Source of the DNA: SCQP01 sp050747745
GTDB lineage: Bacteria; Acidobacteriota; Terriglobia; Terriglobales; SCQP01
Direction: 5' to 3'
Length of the DNA: 64,000 bases
Assembly: GCA_050747745.1 (NCBI GenBank)
Contig: JBOGKM010000115.1
Location: 34,799 to 98,798 of the forward strand
Shown here: positions 34,307 through 42,351 of the stretch, piece after piece
Position numbering within the stretch: the first letter of the stretch is position 1
How the letters are laid out: every line of letters starts with the position of its first letter
Notes under the pieces: generated by a model
Databases searched by the model: none
Told to the model about the DNA's origin: nothing
What the model saw: only the letters and a program-made list of their open reading frames with translations
Translations under genes and position numbers: made by a program

Positions 34307-35398
34307 CTACCAGCCGTGCCCGCCCAATTGGCACTCCTGTTTCTCGTAGCGCTGGCAGCGCTGGCCACGCTGTTGCAATTGCTGCGTGCAATTGCCGGGG
34401 TGGCTTTCGATATCGCCGCCGCCAAGATCACCGGAGGCGGAATAGCCGTTCGAAACCTGCAGCGAGAACGTATCGGCGTGGTTGGGGCCGGGCCCCTCGC
34501 CGCCGCTATCCTCATCACTCACCACCAGCTGGAAGCTGTAGCCGGCCTGCCCGTTCACATTGGCGGTACCGTCAATTTCACGCGTGCTGGCCGAGAGCAC
34601 GGCGTAGTTGGTGATGCTTGTGGATTCGACGCGCAGCGGTGGGGCCGAGCCATGATCGTTAAACTCGAAATGGCCCCAGTAACCGCCCTCGCGCACCCCG
34701 GCATGCACGCCGAAGTCAGCCCGGGTGCCGTCCGCAGCGAGGATCCAGCCGCCGCCAGTGACAAAGTCGCGGCAAACCGGGCAGGATGGCATGATTGGCG
34801 GCGCCAAGCTGAGCGTCGAGGGATAGCCGATCTGGCCGTTGGTGCTGCCGCCTTGCTCGACCACCTGGGACAGCGCTGCTCCTAAAGGCACTAACAAGCT
34901 CACCGACCCTTGCATCGAGCTCAGTCCGCTGGCCAAACTGCCGCCGGTGATTTGTATCTGGCCGTTCAGGTTGGCGGTGGAAGAACTGTTGCCTTCGTCC
35001 AGGCTGATCAGCGTCAGCGTGCCCGCCAGATCGCCCTCGGACGAGGTGTACTGGAACGTAATCGGTTGGGACTGCGAAACAGTGAAACTGCTGCCGCTAT
35101 CGTCGCTGGTCACGCTGAGCATGATGCGGTTGCTGACGGAGGTCGCCAAGGCGTAGCTGCCGTTGCTGGAGGCAAAGCTGCCGTCGCCGAACGCGCTGCC
35201 CGAGAGCACGCACTGCGCCGCCTGGCAGGAGGAAAACACGAGCTGCAGGCTGCCGTTGCCGGCCTGTTGCAGCTGAAATTCCTGGGCGGAATCGCCCAAT
35301 ACGATTTGAGTTTGCGCGCTCAGCTGCGGCACCGCGAAGGCACAGGCGGTCGCGGCGCAGGCGGCCAAGCACAGACGAAGTACGGAATGATACGTCAT
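34307..35398 (-). CDS. Secreted protein with post-COAP-like domain, no sorting signal
   Basis: A 363-residue exported protein with signal peptide 1-29 (ends LSAQ). Residues 30-200 resemble the two PEP-CTERM neighbours (CQAAQCVLSGSAFGDGSFAS). Residues from about 205 form a different domain of the post-COAP type: CRDFVTGGGWI, FGVHAGVREGGYWGHFEFND, REIDGTANVNGQAGYSFQLV, GPNHADTFSLQV. The C-terminus is a Gln/Cys/Arg-rich tail with no PEP-CTERM signal. Either it is released freely, or a frameshift has removed the sorting signal. Confidence 0.85.
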   Translation of the reverse strand: MTYHSVLRLCLAACAATACAFAVPQLSAQTQIVLGDSAQEFQLQQAGNGSLQLVFSSCQAAQCVLSGSAFGDGSFASSNGSYALATSVSNRIMLSVTSDDSGSSFTVSQSQPITFQYTSSEGDLAGTLTLISLDEGNSSSTANLNGQIQITGGSLASGLSSMQGSVSLLVPLGAALSQVVEQGGSTNGQIGYPSTLSLAPPIMPSCPVCRDFVTGGGWILAADGTRADFGVHAGVREGGYWGHFEFNDHGSAPPLRVESTSITNYAVLSASTREIDGTANVNGQAGYSFQLVVSDEDSGGEGPGPNHADTFSLQVSNGYSASGDLGGGDIESHPGNCTQQLQQRGQRCQRYEKQECQLGGHGW

Positions 35399-35426
35399 GG
35401 AGTGACGCTCCTTTCATTGCATGTCC

Positions 35427-35443
35427 TGCAATTGAGCCGCCAA
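35427..35443 (-). promoter_or_regulatory. Sigma-54-type promoter of the post-COAP gene
   Basis: On the minus strand TTGGCGGCTCAATTGCA shows GG, ten bases, GC. Predicted start is near 35416, leaving an 18-base leader that contains the AAAGGAG ribosome binding site of the gene starting at 35398. Confidence 0.68.
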
Positions 35444-35461
35444 CCCCGCCGCCCGCCCTAG

Positions 35462-36556
35462 CTAGGAACCGCTGGAGGGGCGCGCCTCCGCCGCTCCCGG
35501 ACATAGGTGATAGAGCCGTACCTTGTTCAGCAACGCCCGATAGCTGATGTTCAGTGCGCGCGCCGCCAGCGTCCGGTTCCAATGCGCCTGCTCCAGGGCG
35601 TGGGTGATCGTTTGCCGTTCGACATCGCGGCAAACCCGGTGTACCAGCTCTTTGAGCCCCTCCGTGGGTGCGTCGTTGGCGGCTGCCATGGCGGCGATTG
35701 GCGCCGCGGCCGTGACGCTGGCCCCGCCGTTGCAGTCCGTCCACGCCTGCTCGCCAAACACCAGGTAACGCTTGACGAAGTTTTCCAGCTCCCGCACATT
35801 TCCCGGCCAGCGGTATTGGCGGCAGCGCTCCTGCAATTGCGGTGTGCACGGGCGCGGCGGGCAGTGCAACTCCTCCGCGTACCGCTGCAGAAAATGCTCC
35901 AGCAGCACTGGCACATCCTCCGGGCGGTCGCGCAGGGGCGGCAGGTGCAAAGAAAACACGCTCAGGCGGAAGAACAGATCCTCGCGGAAGCGATGCGCCG
36001 CCATGGCCTGCTGCAAATTGACATTGGTGGCGGCGAGGATGCGGATGTCGGCGCAAATCTCCTGGCGGCCACCCAGGCGGGTGAACCGCCCATCCTGCAG
36101 CGCGTGCAGCAGCTTGGCCTGCAGGGGCAGCGGCAGCTCGCCGATCTCGTCCAGAAACAGCGTTCCCTTCTCGCAGCGCTCGAAATATCCAGGCTTGGAA
36201 CGCAACGCGCCGGTAAACGCGCCCGCATCATAGCCGAACAACTCACTTTCCAGCAGGTCGTGCGGCAGAGCGGCGCAATTGACCTTCAGGAACGGCTGAT
36301 GACGCCGAGGCGAACAGTCGTGGATCATGTGCGCCACCGCTTCCTTGCCCGCACCACTTTCCCCCAGCAGCAGCACCGCCAGATTGAATTGCGCCAACTG
36401 CTGTGCGCGGACTCCAATGGCCAACATCGCCGGGCTGCACGCGATCAGCCAGCGATCCAGCCCCAGGCGTTGGTGCGGTTCAAGCGGTGTCGTCACTACG
36501 GCGAGGCGAGCTTTACTGAGACCGTGCGATGGAACCCCGGCGCATGCAATGGACAT
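35462..36556 (-). CDS. Sigma-54-dependent activator without receiver domain
   Basis: A 364-residue enhancer-binding protein. The ATG at 36556 has GGAGGAG before it. The AAA+ domain (about 38-270) has Walker A GESGAGKE (K71), the sigma-54 contact loop GAFTGA (112-117), Walker B LFLDEI and the FREDLFFRLS arginine-finger region. A Fis-type helix-turn-helix ends it (HWNRTLAARALNISYRALLNKV). Residues 1-37 are too short for a receiver, so control must come from a partner or from its own level. It probably drives the sigma-54 promoters nearby, as PrsR does for PEP-CTERM genes in other bacteria. Confidence 0.93.
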   Translation of the reverse strand: MSIACAGVPSHGLSKARLAVVTTPLEPHQRLGLDRWLIACSPAMLAIGVRAQQLAQFNLAVLLLGESGAGKEAVAHMIHDCSPRRHQPFLKVNCAALPHDLLESELFGYDAGAFTGALRSKPGYFERCEKGTLFLDEIGELPLPLQAKLLHALQDGRFTRLGGRQEICADIRILAATNVNLQQAMAAHRFREDLFFRLSVFSLHLPPLRDRPEDVPVLLEHFLQRYAEELHCPPRPCTPQLQERCRQYRWPGNVRELENFVKRYLVFGEQAWTDCNGGASVTAAAPIAAMAAANDAPTEGLKELVHRVCRDVERQTITHALEQAHWNRTLAARALNISYRALLNKVRLYHLCPGAAEARPSSGS

Positions 36557-36689
36557 TTTGTCTCCTCCAAAACGGTTAACGCGGCTGAGGCATGAGCAGG
36601 ATCCAGCGTCGCAAACTGGCCGTAAGGACAGCAATCCAGAAAAGCCTCCAATCCGGGGAGGGAGAAAGCTTGGCATTGGATACAAAAAA

Positions 36690-36715
36690 GGCGGGCCCAA
36701 ACCAGGGGGCCCGCC
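36690..36715 (-). terminator. Rho-independent terminator
   Basis: GGCGGGCCC (36690-36698) pairs with GGGCCCGCC (36707-36715), a 9-bp GC stem with an 8-base loop. Read on the minus strand it is followed by a run of T (complement of the A-run at 36683-36689). It ends the gene at 36740 and insulates the activator gene starting at 36556. Confidence 0.85.
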
Positions 36716-36739
36716 GGAATTGCTTTGAGTTGTAGAAAT

Positions 36740-37105
36740 TTATTTGCCGCCGGCGCTGCTGTTACGTGGCCGGAAAACCCTTACCGAGGTCACCGTGATT
36801 TCGCCATTGGCGACGGTGCCCGTCAGACGGGCACGATGGCCGACCGCGCTCATGACCTTGTCCTCGTTGGCGATTTTCAGAACTTTGCCGTTGCGCTCCA
36901 CCAACACTGCCGGTGAACCGCCCCGAACGCAATTGATGGCGCACTGGGTGGTCTTGGGGCCGGGGTGGTCCATCTTCGCTTTCATGGCGCCGTTGGCGCA
37001 CTTGGCATCCATAATGTAGCCCGACACGTGCGTCGGAGCCGCGAAACACAGAGTGAACAAACCAAACGTGGCGATCAGAGTCGCCAGAGTCAACAACTTT
37101 TTCAT
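36740..37105 (-). CDS. Small exported protein of unknown function
   Basis: A 121-residue exported protein. The ATG at 37105 follows AAGGAGAACGGTCGC and opens a signal peptide (MKKLLTLATLIATFGLFTLC). The mature part begins THVSGYIMDAKCANGAM and continues with a second Cys pair region (TTQCAINCVRGG) and a small beta-rich half (GKVLKIANE, GTVANGEITVTSVRVF). Such G.I.D..C proteins with an OB-like end are seen in acidobacterial genomes, possibly DUF5818-like; no function is known. It has its own terminator. Confidence 0.8.
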   Translation of the reverse strand: MKKLLTLATLIATFGLFTLCFAAPTHVSGYIMDAKCANGAMKAKMDHPGPKTTQCAINCVRGGSPAVLVERNGKVLKIANEDKVMSAVGHRARLTGTVANGEITVTSVRVFRPRNSSAGGK

Positions 37106-37223
37106 GCGACCGTTCTCCTTACAGATTGACGATTTGCCAGAACCTGCTACCGAAATGGCGCATCCGAAGCCATGATAAACGATTTCTGGCTCCCTGCTGT
37201 GGGACTCCGCAGAGTGCGCGCGG

Positions 37224-39677
37224 TTACTTTTTCTCGGAGAGAGCCTCTTCCGCAGGCCGGCTATAGCCGCAACCCTCATTGGGACAGGCAATTACGGGCC
37301 CAGCCTTAAGAAACTTTTTGACCAGGTAGGAATGGCGGCAATTGGGGCAGGCCTCGGGCACCGGCCGCTGCCAGAGGCTGAAGTCGCATTCCGGATAGCG
37401 CGTGCAGCTATAGAAGGTTTTGCCGCGTTTGGAGCGCTTTTCGGCCACATCCCCCTGCTTGCATTTCGGGCATTTAAATCCCTCCACCAGATTCTGCTGG
37501 ATGTACTTGCAATTGGGATAGCCACTACAGGCAGTGAACTCACCGTAGCGGCCGTGCTTCACCACCAATTGTTTGCCGCATTGGGGGCAGAGGGCATCAA
37601 GCTTGACCTCCGGCTGCTTTTGCTGTGCATCCAGTCGCCGGGTGGTCTTGCAATCCGGATATCCGGTGCAGGCCCAGAACTGGCCGAAACGGCCCCGTTT
37701 CAGCACCATGGGCCGACCGCAGTTCTCGCAGAACTCTTCCTTTTCCTGGCTGGCATCCGCAGAGTCCAAATCCGGCGCTTCAATCGCAATCTCGCGCGTG
37801 TTGGTGCATTCCGGGTAGCCGCTGCAGGCCAGAAAAGAACCGTGCTTGCCCCAGCGGATGACCATCGGCTTACCGCACTTCTCGCATACATATTCCGTGG
37901 GCTTTTCCATCCGTTTGTAGTCGGGCATGTGCTTTTCGGCATACTCGAGGTTGGCCGAAAAGCGGCGGTAGAAGTCGGACAGGGCGTCGGTCCACTTTTC
38001 ACGGCCCTCTTCGATCTCGTCCAGCGTCTCTTCCATGCGCGCCGTGTACTGCAGCTCGAAGATGTCTTTGAAATTGGTGGTCAGCAACTCGTTCACCACC
38101 CCGCCCAGTTCGGTGGGATGGAACTTGCCGCCCGTCTTGGTCACGTAGCCGCGGTCCTGAATGGTGGCCAGAATGGCAGCATAGGTTGAGGGGCGCCCAA
38201 TGCCGTTCTCTTCTAGTTCCTTCACTAGCGAGGCTTCGGTATAGCGAGGCGGCGGCTCGGTAAAGTGCTGCTCGCTTTTGATGCCCAGCAGCTTTAATTC
38301 CTGGCCGGGCGCCAGTGGCGGCAGCTTGTGCTTGAGCGCCGCGTCTTCTTCGTCTTCCTTGTCCTTGCTCTCCTCGTAGACCTTGAGGAAGCCGTCGAAC
38401 TTTAGCACCGAACCCGTGGTGCGCAACTGATATTCGCCGCCACCCTCCACCCGCGCTCGAATATCCACTCCGGTCTGATCGAACACCGCTGGCGGCAACT
38501 GCGAAGCCACAAAGCGCTGCCAGATGAGCTTGTAGACCTTGTACTCGTCTTCGCCGAGATACTTTTTCACCGATTCGGGATCGCGCAGCGCCGAGGTCGG
38601 CCGAATAGCCTCATGCGCATCCTGCGCGCCCTTTTTGCTGGCGAAGCGATTCGCCTGCGCGGGCAGGTAATCGGCGCCGAACTGGCTTTGGACGAACTGC
38701 CGCGCTTCGGCCAGCGCGTCTTCAGAAACCCTGGTCGAGTCGGTGCGCATGTAGGTGATCAGGCCGACCAAACCGTCCTTGCCAAGCTCGATGCCTTCGT
38801 AAAGCCGCTGCGCGATCATCATGGTGCGTTTCACGCTGAAGCGCAGCTTGCGGCTGGCATCCTGCTGCAGCTTGCTGGTAATGAACGGTGGCAGCGGATG
38901 GCGCCGCCGTTCCTTAGTTTCGACCGCTTGTACGCGATAGCGCGCGCCCTCAAGCGAGGTCTGCAACTGGGCTGCGGCCACGCCGTTTTCCACCTTCAGC
39001 TCGTCTTTGGGAACCGTTCCGCCCGCTTCAACGCGGCGGCTGAGGCGAGCGTCAAAATAAGGCACCTTGCCGGCGGAAAGATGTGCATCGAGTGTCCAGT
39101 ATTCCTGCTTGACAAACGCTTTTATCGCCGCCTCGCGCTCGACCACCATGCGCAGCGCGGGCGTTTGCACTCGGCCGGCGGAAATACCGCGCCGCACGCG
39201 GTCCCACAGCAGTGGAGAGATCTGGTATCCCACGATGCGGTCCAGCGCTCGTCGCGCCTGGTAGGCGTCCACCAGGTTCTGGTCGATGTCGCCAGGGTGG
39301 GCAAAACCCTCCTGCACCCCACGCTTGGTGATTTCGTTGAAGGCGACCCGGCGCATCGGCTTGGCACCATTGGCTTCGGAGCGCAGCTCGTGCGCCAAGT
39401 GGAAACAGATGGCCTCGCCTTCGCGATCCGGGTCGGCAGCCAGAAAGATGGCTTTGGCCTTTTTTGCTTCTTTCTTGAGCTGCGCCAGCACCTTTTCCTT
39501 ACCAGGGATGACGACGTAGGTAGGCTCAAAATGGTTTTCGATGTCCACGCCCAAGTCTCGCTTGGGCAGGTCCATCACGTGTCCGAGCGAGGCCAGCACC
39601 TCGTAGTCGGGTCCCAGGTATTTAGTAATGGTTTTGGCCTTGGCAGGCGACTCAACAATAACGATGGATTTGGCCAT
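37224..39677 (-). CDS. topA: DNA topoisomerase I
   Basis: An 817-residue type IA topoisomerase that relaxes negative supercoils. The ATG at 39677 (MAKSIVIVESPAKAKT) opens the Toprim domain; an upstream in-frame ATG would add 18 atypical residues. The catalytic Tyr lies in LVGLITYMRTDSTR. The C-terminus has at least four C4 zinc-ribbon repeats (for example YVCEKCGKPM and ACSGYPECTNT) and a fifth partly altered one. Overall length is in the normal range. It is followed by dprA upstream in the same direction, a common pairing. Confidence 0.98.
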   Translation of the reverse strand: MAKSIVIVESPAKAKTITKYLGPDYEVLASLGHVMDLPKRDLGVDIENHFEPTYVVIPGKEKVLAQLKKEAKKAKAIFLAADPDREGEAICFHLAHELRSEANGAKPMRRVAFNEITKRGVQEGFAHPGDIDQNLVDAYQARRALDRIVGYQISPLLWDRVRRGISAGRVQTPALRMVVEREAAIKAFVKQEYWTLDAHLSAGKVPYFDARLSRRVEAGGTVPKDELKVENGVAAAQLQTSLEGARYRVQAVETKERRRHPLPPFITSKLQQDASRKLRFSVKRTMMIAQRLYEGIELGKDGLVGLITYMRTDSTRVSEDALAEARQFVQSQFGADYLPAQANRFASKKGAQDAHEAIRPTSALRDPESVKKYLGEDEYKVYKLIWQRFVASQLPPAVFDQTGVDIRARVEGGGEYQLRTTGSVLKFDGFLKVYEESKDKEDEEDAALKHKLPPLAPGQELKLLGIKSEQHFTEPPPRYTEASLVKELEENGIGRPSTYAAILATIQDRGYVTKTGGKFHPTELGGVVNELLTTNFKDIFELQYTARMEETLDEIEEGREKWTDALSDFYRRFSANLEYAEKHMPDYKRMEKPTEYVCEKCGKPMVIRWGKHGSFLACSGYPECTNTREIAIEAPDLDSADASQEKEEFCENCGRPMVLKRGRFGQFWACTGYPDCKTTRRLDAQQKQPEVKLDALCPQCGKQLVVKHGRYGEFTACSGYPNCKYIQQNLVEGFKCPKCKQGDVAEKRSKRGKTFYSCTRYPECDFSLWQRPVPEACPNCRHSYLVKKFLKAGPVIACPNEGCGYSRPAEEALSEKK

Positions 39678-39745
39678 GGCGTTGGCGCCCTCCTTCGCAC
39701 TTCGCGCTTCGGAGGGCTTGCTATGGGCCAAAGATGGCCCCGTAG

Positions 39746-40867
39746 CTAGCTTACCCGCAAATATTTCTTTCCGGGGAGCTGCCGGATTTTTCCCTCGAGC
39801 TCGAGATCAAATAGCAACGCGAGCGCTTCCGGCACGGAGAGCCTATTGTGCAGCCGATTCACGATTTCGTCAACATGAGTGCCTTGGTCAATGGGCAAAG
39901 TGCCTAAAACGGCAAGCTTTACAGCGCTGACGCCGTCGCCGGGCTCGCTGGACACCGCCTTCGGTTCTGGTGGCGGTTGCAGGCGGGAGCGCACCGCGCT
40001 GGGCAATTCTTCCACTATGTCGGCAGCCTCGGTCACCAGTTTGGCTCCTTGCTTGATGAGCGCGTTGGGTAGCCAGGCCTGCTTTTGCGTGATCATGCCG
40101 GGAACGGCAAAGACCTCGCGGTTTTGCTCCAGCGCCATGCGGGCGGTAATGCGTGAGCCGCTGAACTCGCCGCCTTCGACCACCAGCACTCCCAGGGACA
40201 ATCCGCTGATGACGCGATTGCGAATAGGAAAGTTCTGGGGATTCGGGATTGTGCCCAGGGGAAACTCCGAGATCAGCGCACCACCACCGCTGGTGATGTC
40301 CTCGGCGAGGTGCCGATGCTCGATCGGATAAATGACATCAACGCCCGTGCCCAGCACGGCGATGGTTTTGCCGCCAGCTTCGAGGCATGCCTTTTGACCG
40401 GCGCCATCAATGCCGCGCGCCATACCGCTCACCACCGTCAGGCCCCAGTGCGCCAGCTCGGCACCCAAGCGTTCGGTCACCAATTTGCCGTACAGGGTAG
40501 GCCGTCGCGTACCCACCACGGCAACCCCAAAGGTTTCGAGCGCCGCCACCTCACCCTGCACATAGAGCAGCAGCGGCGGGTCGAAAATCTCGCGCAGCAA
40601 CACCGGATAGGCGCGATCGGCCCAAGTTACCACCTCGATGCCAAGCTGCTGCGCGGTGGCAGCTTCTGCGGCGCCGAGCTCGGCCGATCGGCCGCTGTGC
40701 AGGCTGCGCGCCACCGCGGGGGAGAGATGGCTAGCCTCAAGCGCGGTCAGAGATGCTGCGTAGATCGCCTCGGCGGTCTCGAATTCCTCGATCAACTTTT
40801 GCGCGCCACGCTGGCCCAAACCCGGCGTGAGCAATAATCCCAGCCACAACGCGGCATTTTTATCCAC
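39746..40867 (-). CDS. dprA: DNA-processing protein DprA/Smf
   Basis: A 373-residue protein. An N-terminal helix-hairpin-helix-like region (LLTPGLGQRGAQKLIEEF) precedes the Rossmann-like DprA domain with VAVVGTRRPTLYG, VVSGMARGIDGAGQKACLEAGGKTIAVLGTG and PLGTIPNPQNFPIRNRVISGLS. The C-terminal winged helix is present (VDEIVNRLHNRLSVPEALALL). DprA loads RecA onto incoming single-stranded DNA in natural transformation. The gene precedes topA by about 70 bases. Confidence 0.96.
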   Translation of the reverse strand: MDKNAALWLGLLLTPGLGQRGAQKLIEEFETAEAIYAASLTALEASHLSPAVARSLHSGRSAELGAAEAATAQQLGIEVVTWADRAYPVLLREIFDPPLLLYVQGEVAALETFGVAVVGTRRPTLYGKLVTERLGAELAHWGLTVVSGMARGIDGAGQKACLEAGGKTIAVLGTGVDVIYPIEHRHLAEDITSGGGALISEFPLGTIPNPQNFPIRNRVISGLSLGVLVVEGGEFSGSRITARMALEQNREVFAVPGMITQKQAWLPNALIKQGAKLVTEAADIVEELPSAVRSRLQPPPEPKAVSSEPGDGVSAVKLAVLGTLPIDQGTHVDEIVNRLHNRLSVPEALALLFDLELEGKIRQLPGKKYLRVS

Positions 40868-40946
40868 GGCTCAACTAGGCTAGGGCGAAAACCCAAGTCA
40901 GGTCAATTCCCCGCAAGCGGGTGGGGGCAAATACATCGAAATAGGC

Positions 40947-41177
40947 ATGAAGCATCTGGATGCCCGCACCATTCGCGAGCGTTTGAACGCCATCAGCCTG
41001 GCGCTTTCCACGCTCGAGCAAACCGCAACCGGGCCGCGCCACCACGCGATCGCCGTCGTGGCGCGCAATGCGTTGAGCGATATTTCCGCGCTGGTGAGCA
41101 AAGATGAAAGCGAGGAACACCGCGCCGGACGCATCTGCCTGCGCGACAGCAGACGAGAAGCCGAGCGCAGCGGCTAG
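40947..41177 (+). CDS. Small hypothetical protein
   Basis: A 76-residue reading frame in the only gap between dprA and the next minus-strand gene. The sequence (MKHLDARTIRERLNAISLAL) reads as a helical protein. The ribosome binding site is poor (ATAGGC). No family is recognised; it could be a chance frame in GC-rich DNA. Confidence 0.35.
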   Translation: MKHLDARTIRERLNAISLALSTLEQTATGPRHHAIAVVARNALSDISALVSKDESEEHRAGRICLRDSRREAERSG

Positions 41178-41184
41178 GCCAGCG

Positions 41185-42351
41185 CTAGTGGACCACCACG
41201 GCGGAGCTGCGGCGGCTTTGATTGCGGTTGCTACCGATGGCGGTGATCGCGTAAGCGGCGCCGCGGCTCTGCGGGGGCAGTGTGTCGTGAAAAACGGGAG
41301 TGAGCAAGGGCGCGGAGTTGCGCTTATACCACCGGGACTGGCCCGGCAGGCGGCGCCAGACGTTGTAGCCGGCCAGATTGGGCGCCTGGACCGGATTCCA
41401 GGAAAGGTCCACGCCGCCGCCGCCGGGCGCGGCCACCGCCTGCAGGCCGGTGGGCACCGGCGGCGGAAACACGTCGTGCGTGCTCAGGCTGCGATGGGCG
41501 GAACCGGCGCTTTCGGCTAGGGCCGCACCTGCTCCCGCCGCGCTGCGCAGCCAGTAAGTGTAGGTCCGGTTCCAGGCGATGCCGCGGTCCACAAAGCTGC
41601 TGCGACGGCCGTTCACCTGCACCAGCAATTGCGGAGCAGCGGCGCCGAGCTGGCGATAGATCAGGATTGCTTCCGGCTGCGGCTGCGGAAGCTGCCATTG
41701 CAGCAGCACACCCTGGGGCGTTAGCACGGCGCTCTGCAGGCGGGGCGGCGGCGCGACCGGGGTCAGCGGCACCAGCACCAGATTCGACCAGCCGGCCATG
41801 TGCCCGCTGCCATTTTGTTCCGCCAGAGCCAGGGTGGCGAGGCTGCCGGAAACCTGCAGCGCGCTCAACGGCAGCGTCGAGCCGGAAAGCGGAAGCCAGT
41901 GGGGACAGGGCGGCAGGATCCCGCCGGCGGTGGCCGGAAAACGCCCTTGGGCGCCGGGCAAAACGAGGCGGCGCGAGGGAATCTGAACGGGAAACGGAGG
42001 CTGCGCGGCGGGCGCGGGCGGCGGTGCGGACGCTTGGGCGGCGCGCACGCGCCCCGGCCAGGCACAGACGGCGTAGCGTAGCGCGCCCCAGTGCTCCGGA
42101 CGGTAAGCGGCGCCGTCACTGGTGCGCGTGGGTGCGGTCCAGTGCATGAGCAGGCGCGGGCCCCGCCGTTGCACCGTAAAATCGGTGACCGGCTGTGGCA
42201 GCCCGGCGCTGGGCGCGCGCACCACCCCCACCTGCGCGCACCCGGCCAGCGCCAGCGCCGCCAGCGCCAGCGTCAGTTTAGAGGATGTAACGCGACAGAT
42301 CTTGATCCTTGACGATGCTCTCGAGTTGGGCGTCCACGTAGGCGGCGTCAA
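41185..42351 (-). CDS. Fibronectin type III-like lipoprotein
   Basis: A lipoprotein of about 388 residues with lipobox ALALAGC (Cys codon near 42240). Three beta-sandwich-like segments follow, the last one clearly FN3-like: PPVPTGLQAVAAPGGGGVDL and LAGYNVWRRLPG, then AYAITAIGSNRNQSR. The 5' end is unclear. No ATG lies between the hslU stop and the lipobox; I use the TTG at 42351, inside hslU, while an ATG exists only at 42459. It is probably an outer-membrane or periplasmic lipoprotein translated through coupling with hslU. Function unknown. Confidence 0.7.
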   Translation of the reverse strand: MTPPTWTPNSRASSRIKICRVTSSKLTLALAALALAGCAQVGVVRAPSAGLPQPVTDFTVQRRGPRLLMHWTAPTRTSDGAAYRPEHWGALRYAVCAWPGRVRAAQASAPPPAPAAQPPFPVQIPSRRLVLPGAQGRFPATAGGILPPCPHWLPLSGSTLPLSALQVSGSLATLALAEQNGSGHMAGWSNLVLVPLTPVAPPPRLQSAVLTPQGVLLQWQLPQPQPEAILIYRQLGAAAPQLLVQVNGRRSSFVDRGIAWNRTYTYWLRSAAGAGAALAESAGSAHRSLSTHDVFPPPVPTGLQAVAAPGGGGVDLSWNPVQAPNLAGYNVWRRLPGQSRWYKRNSAPLLTPVFHDTLPPQSRGAAYAITAIGSNRNQSRRSSAVVVH

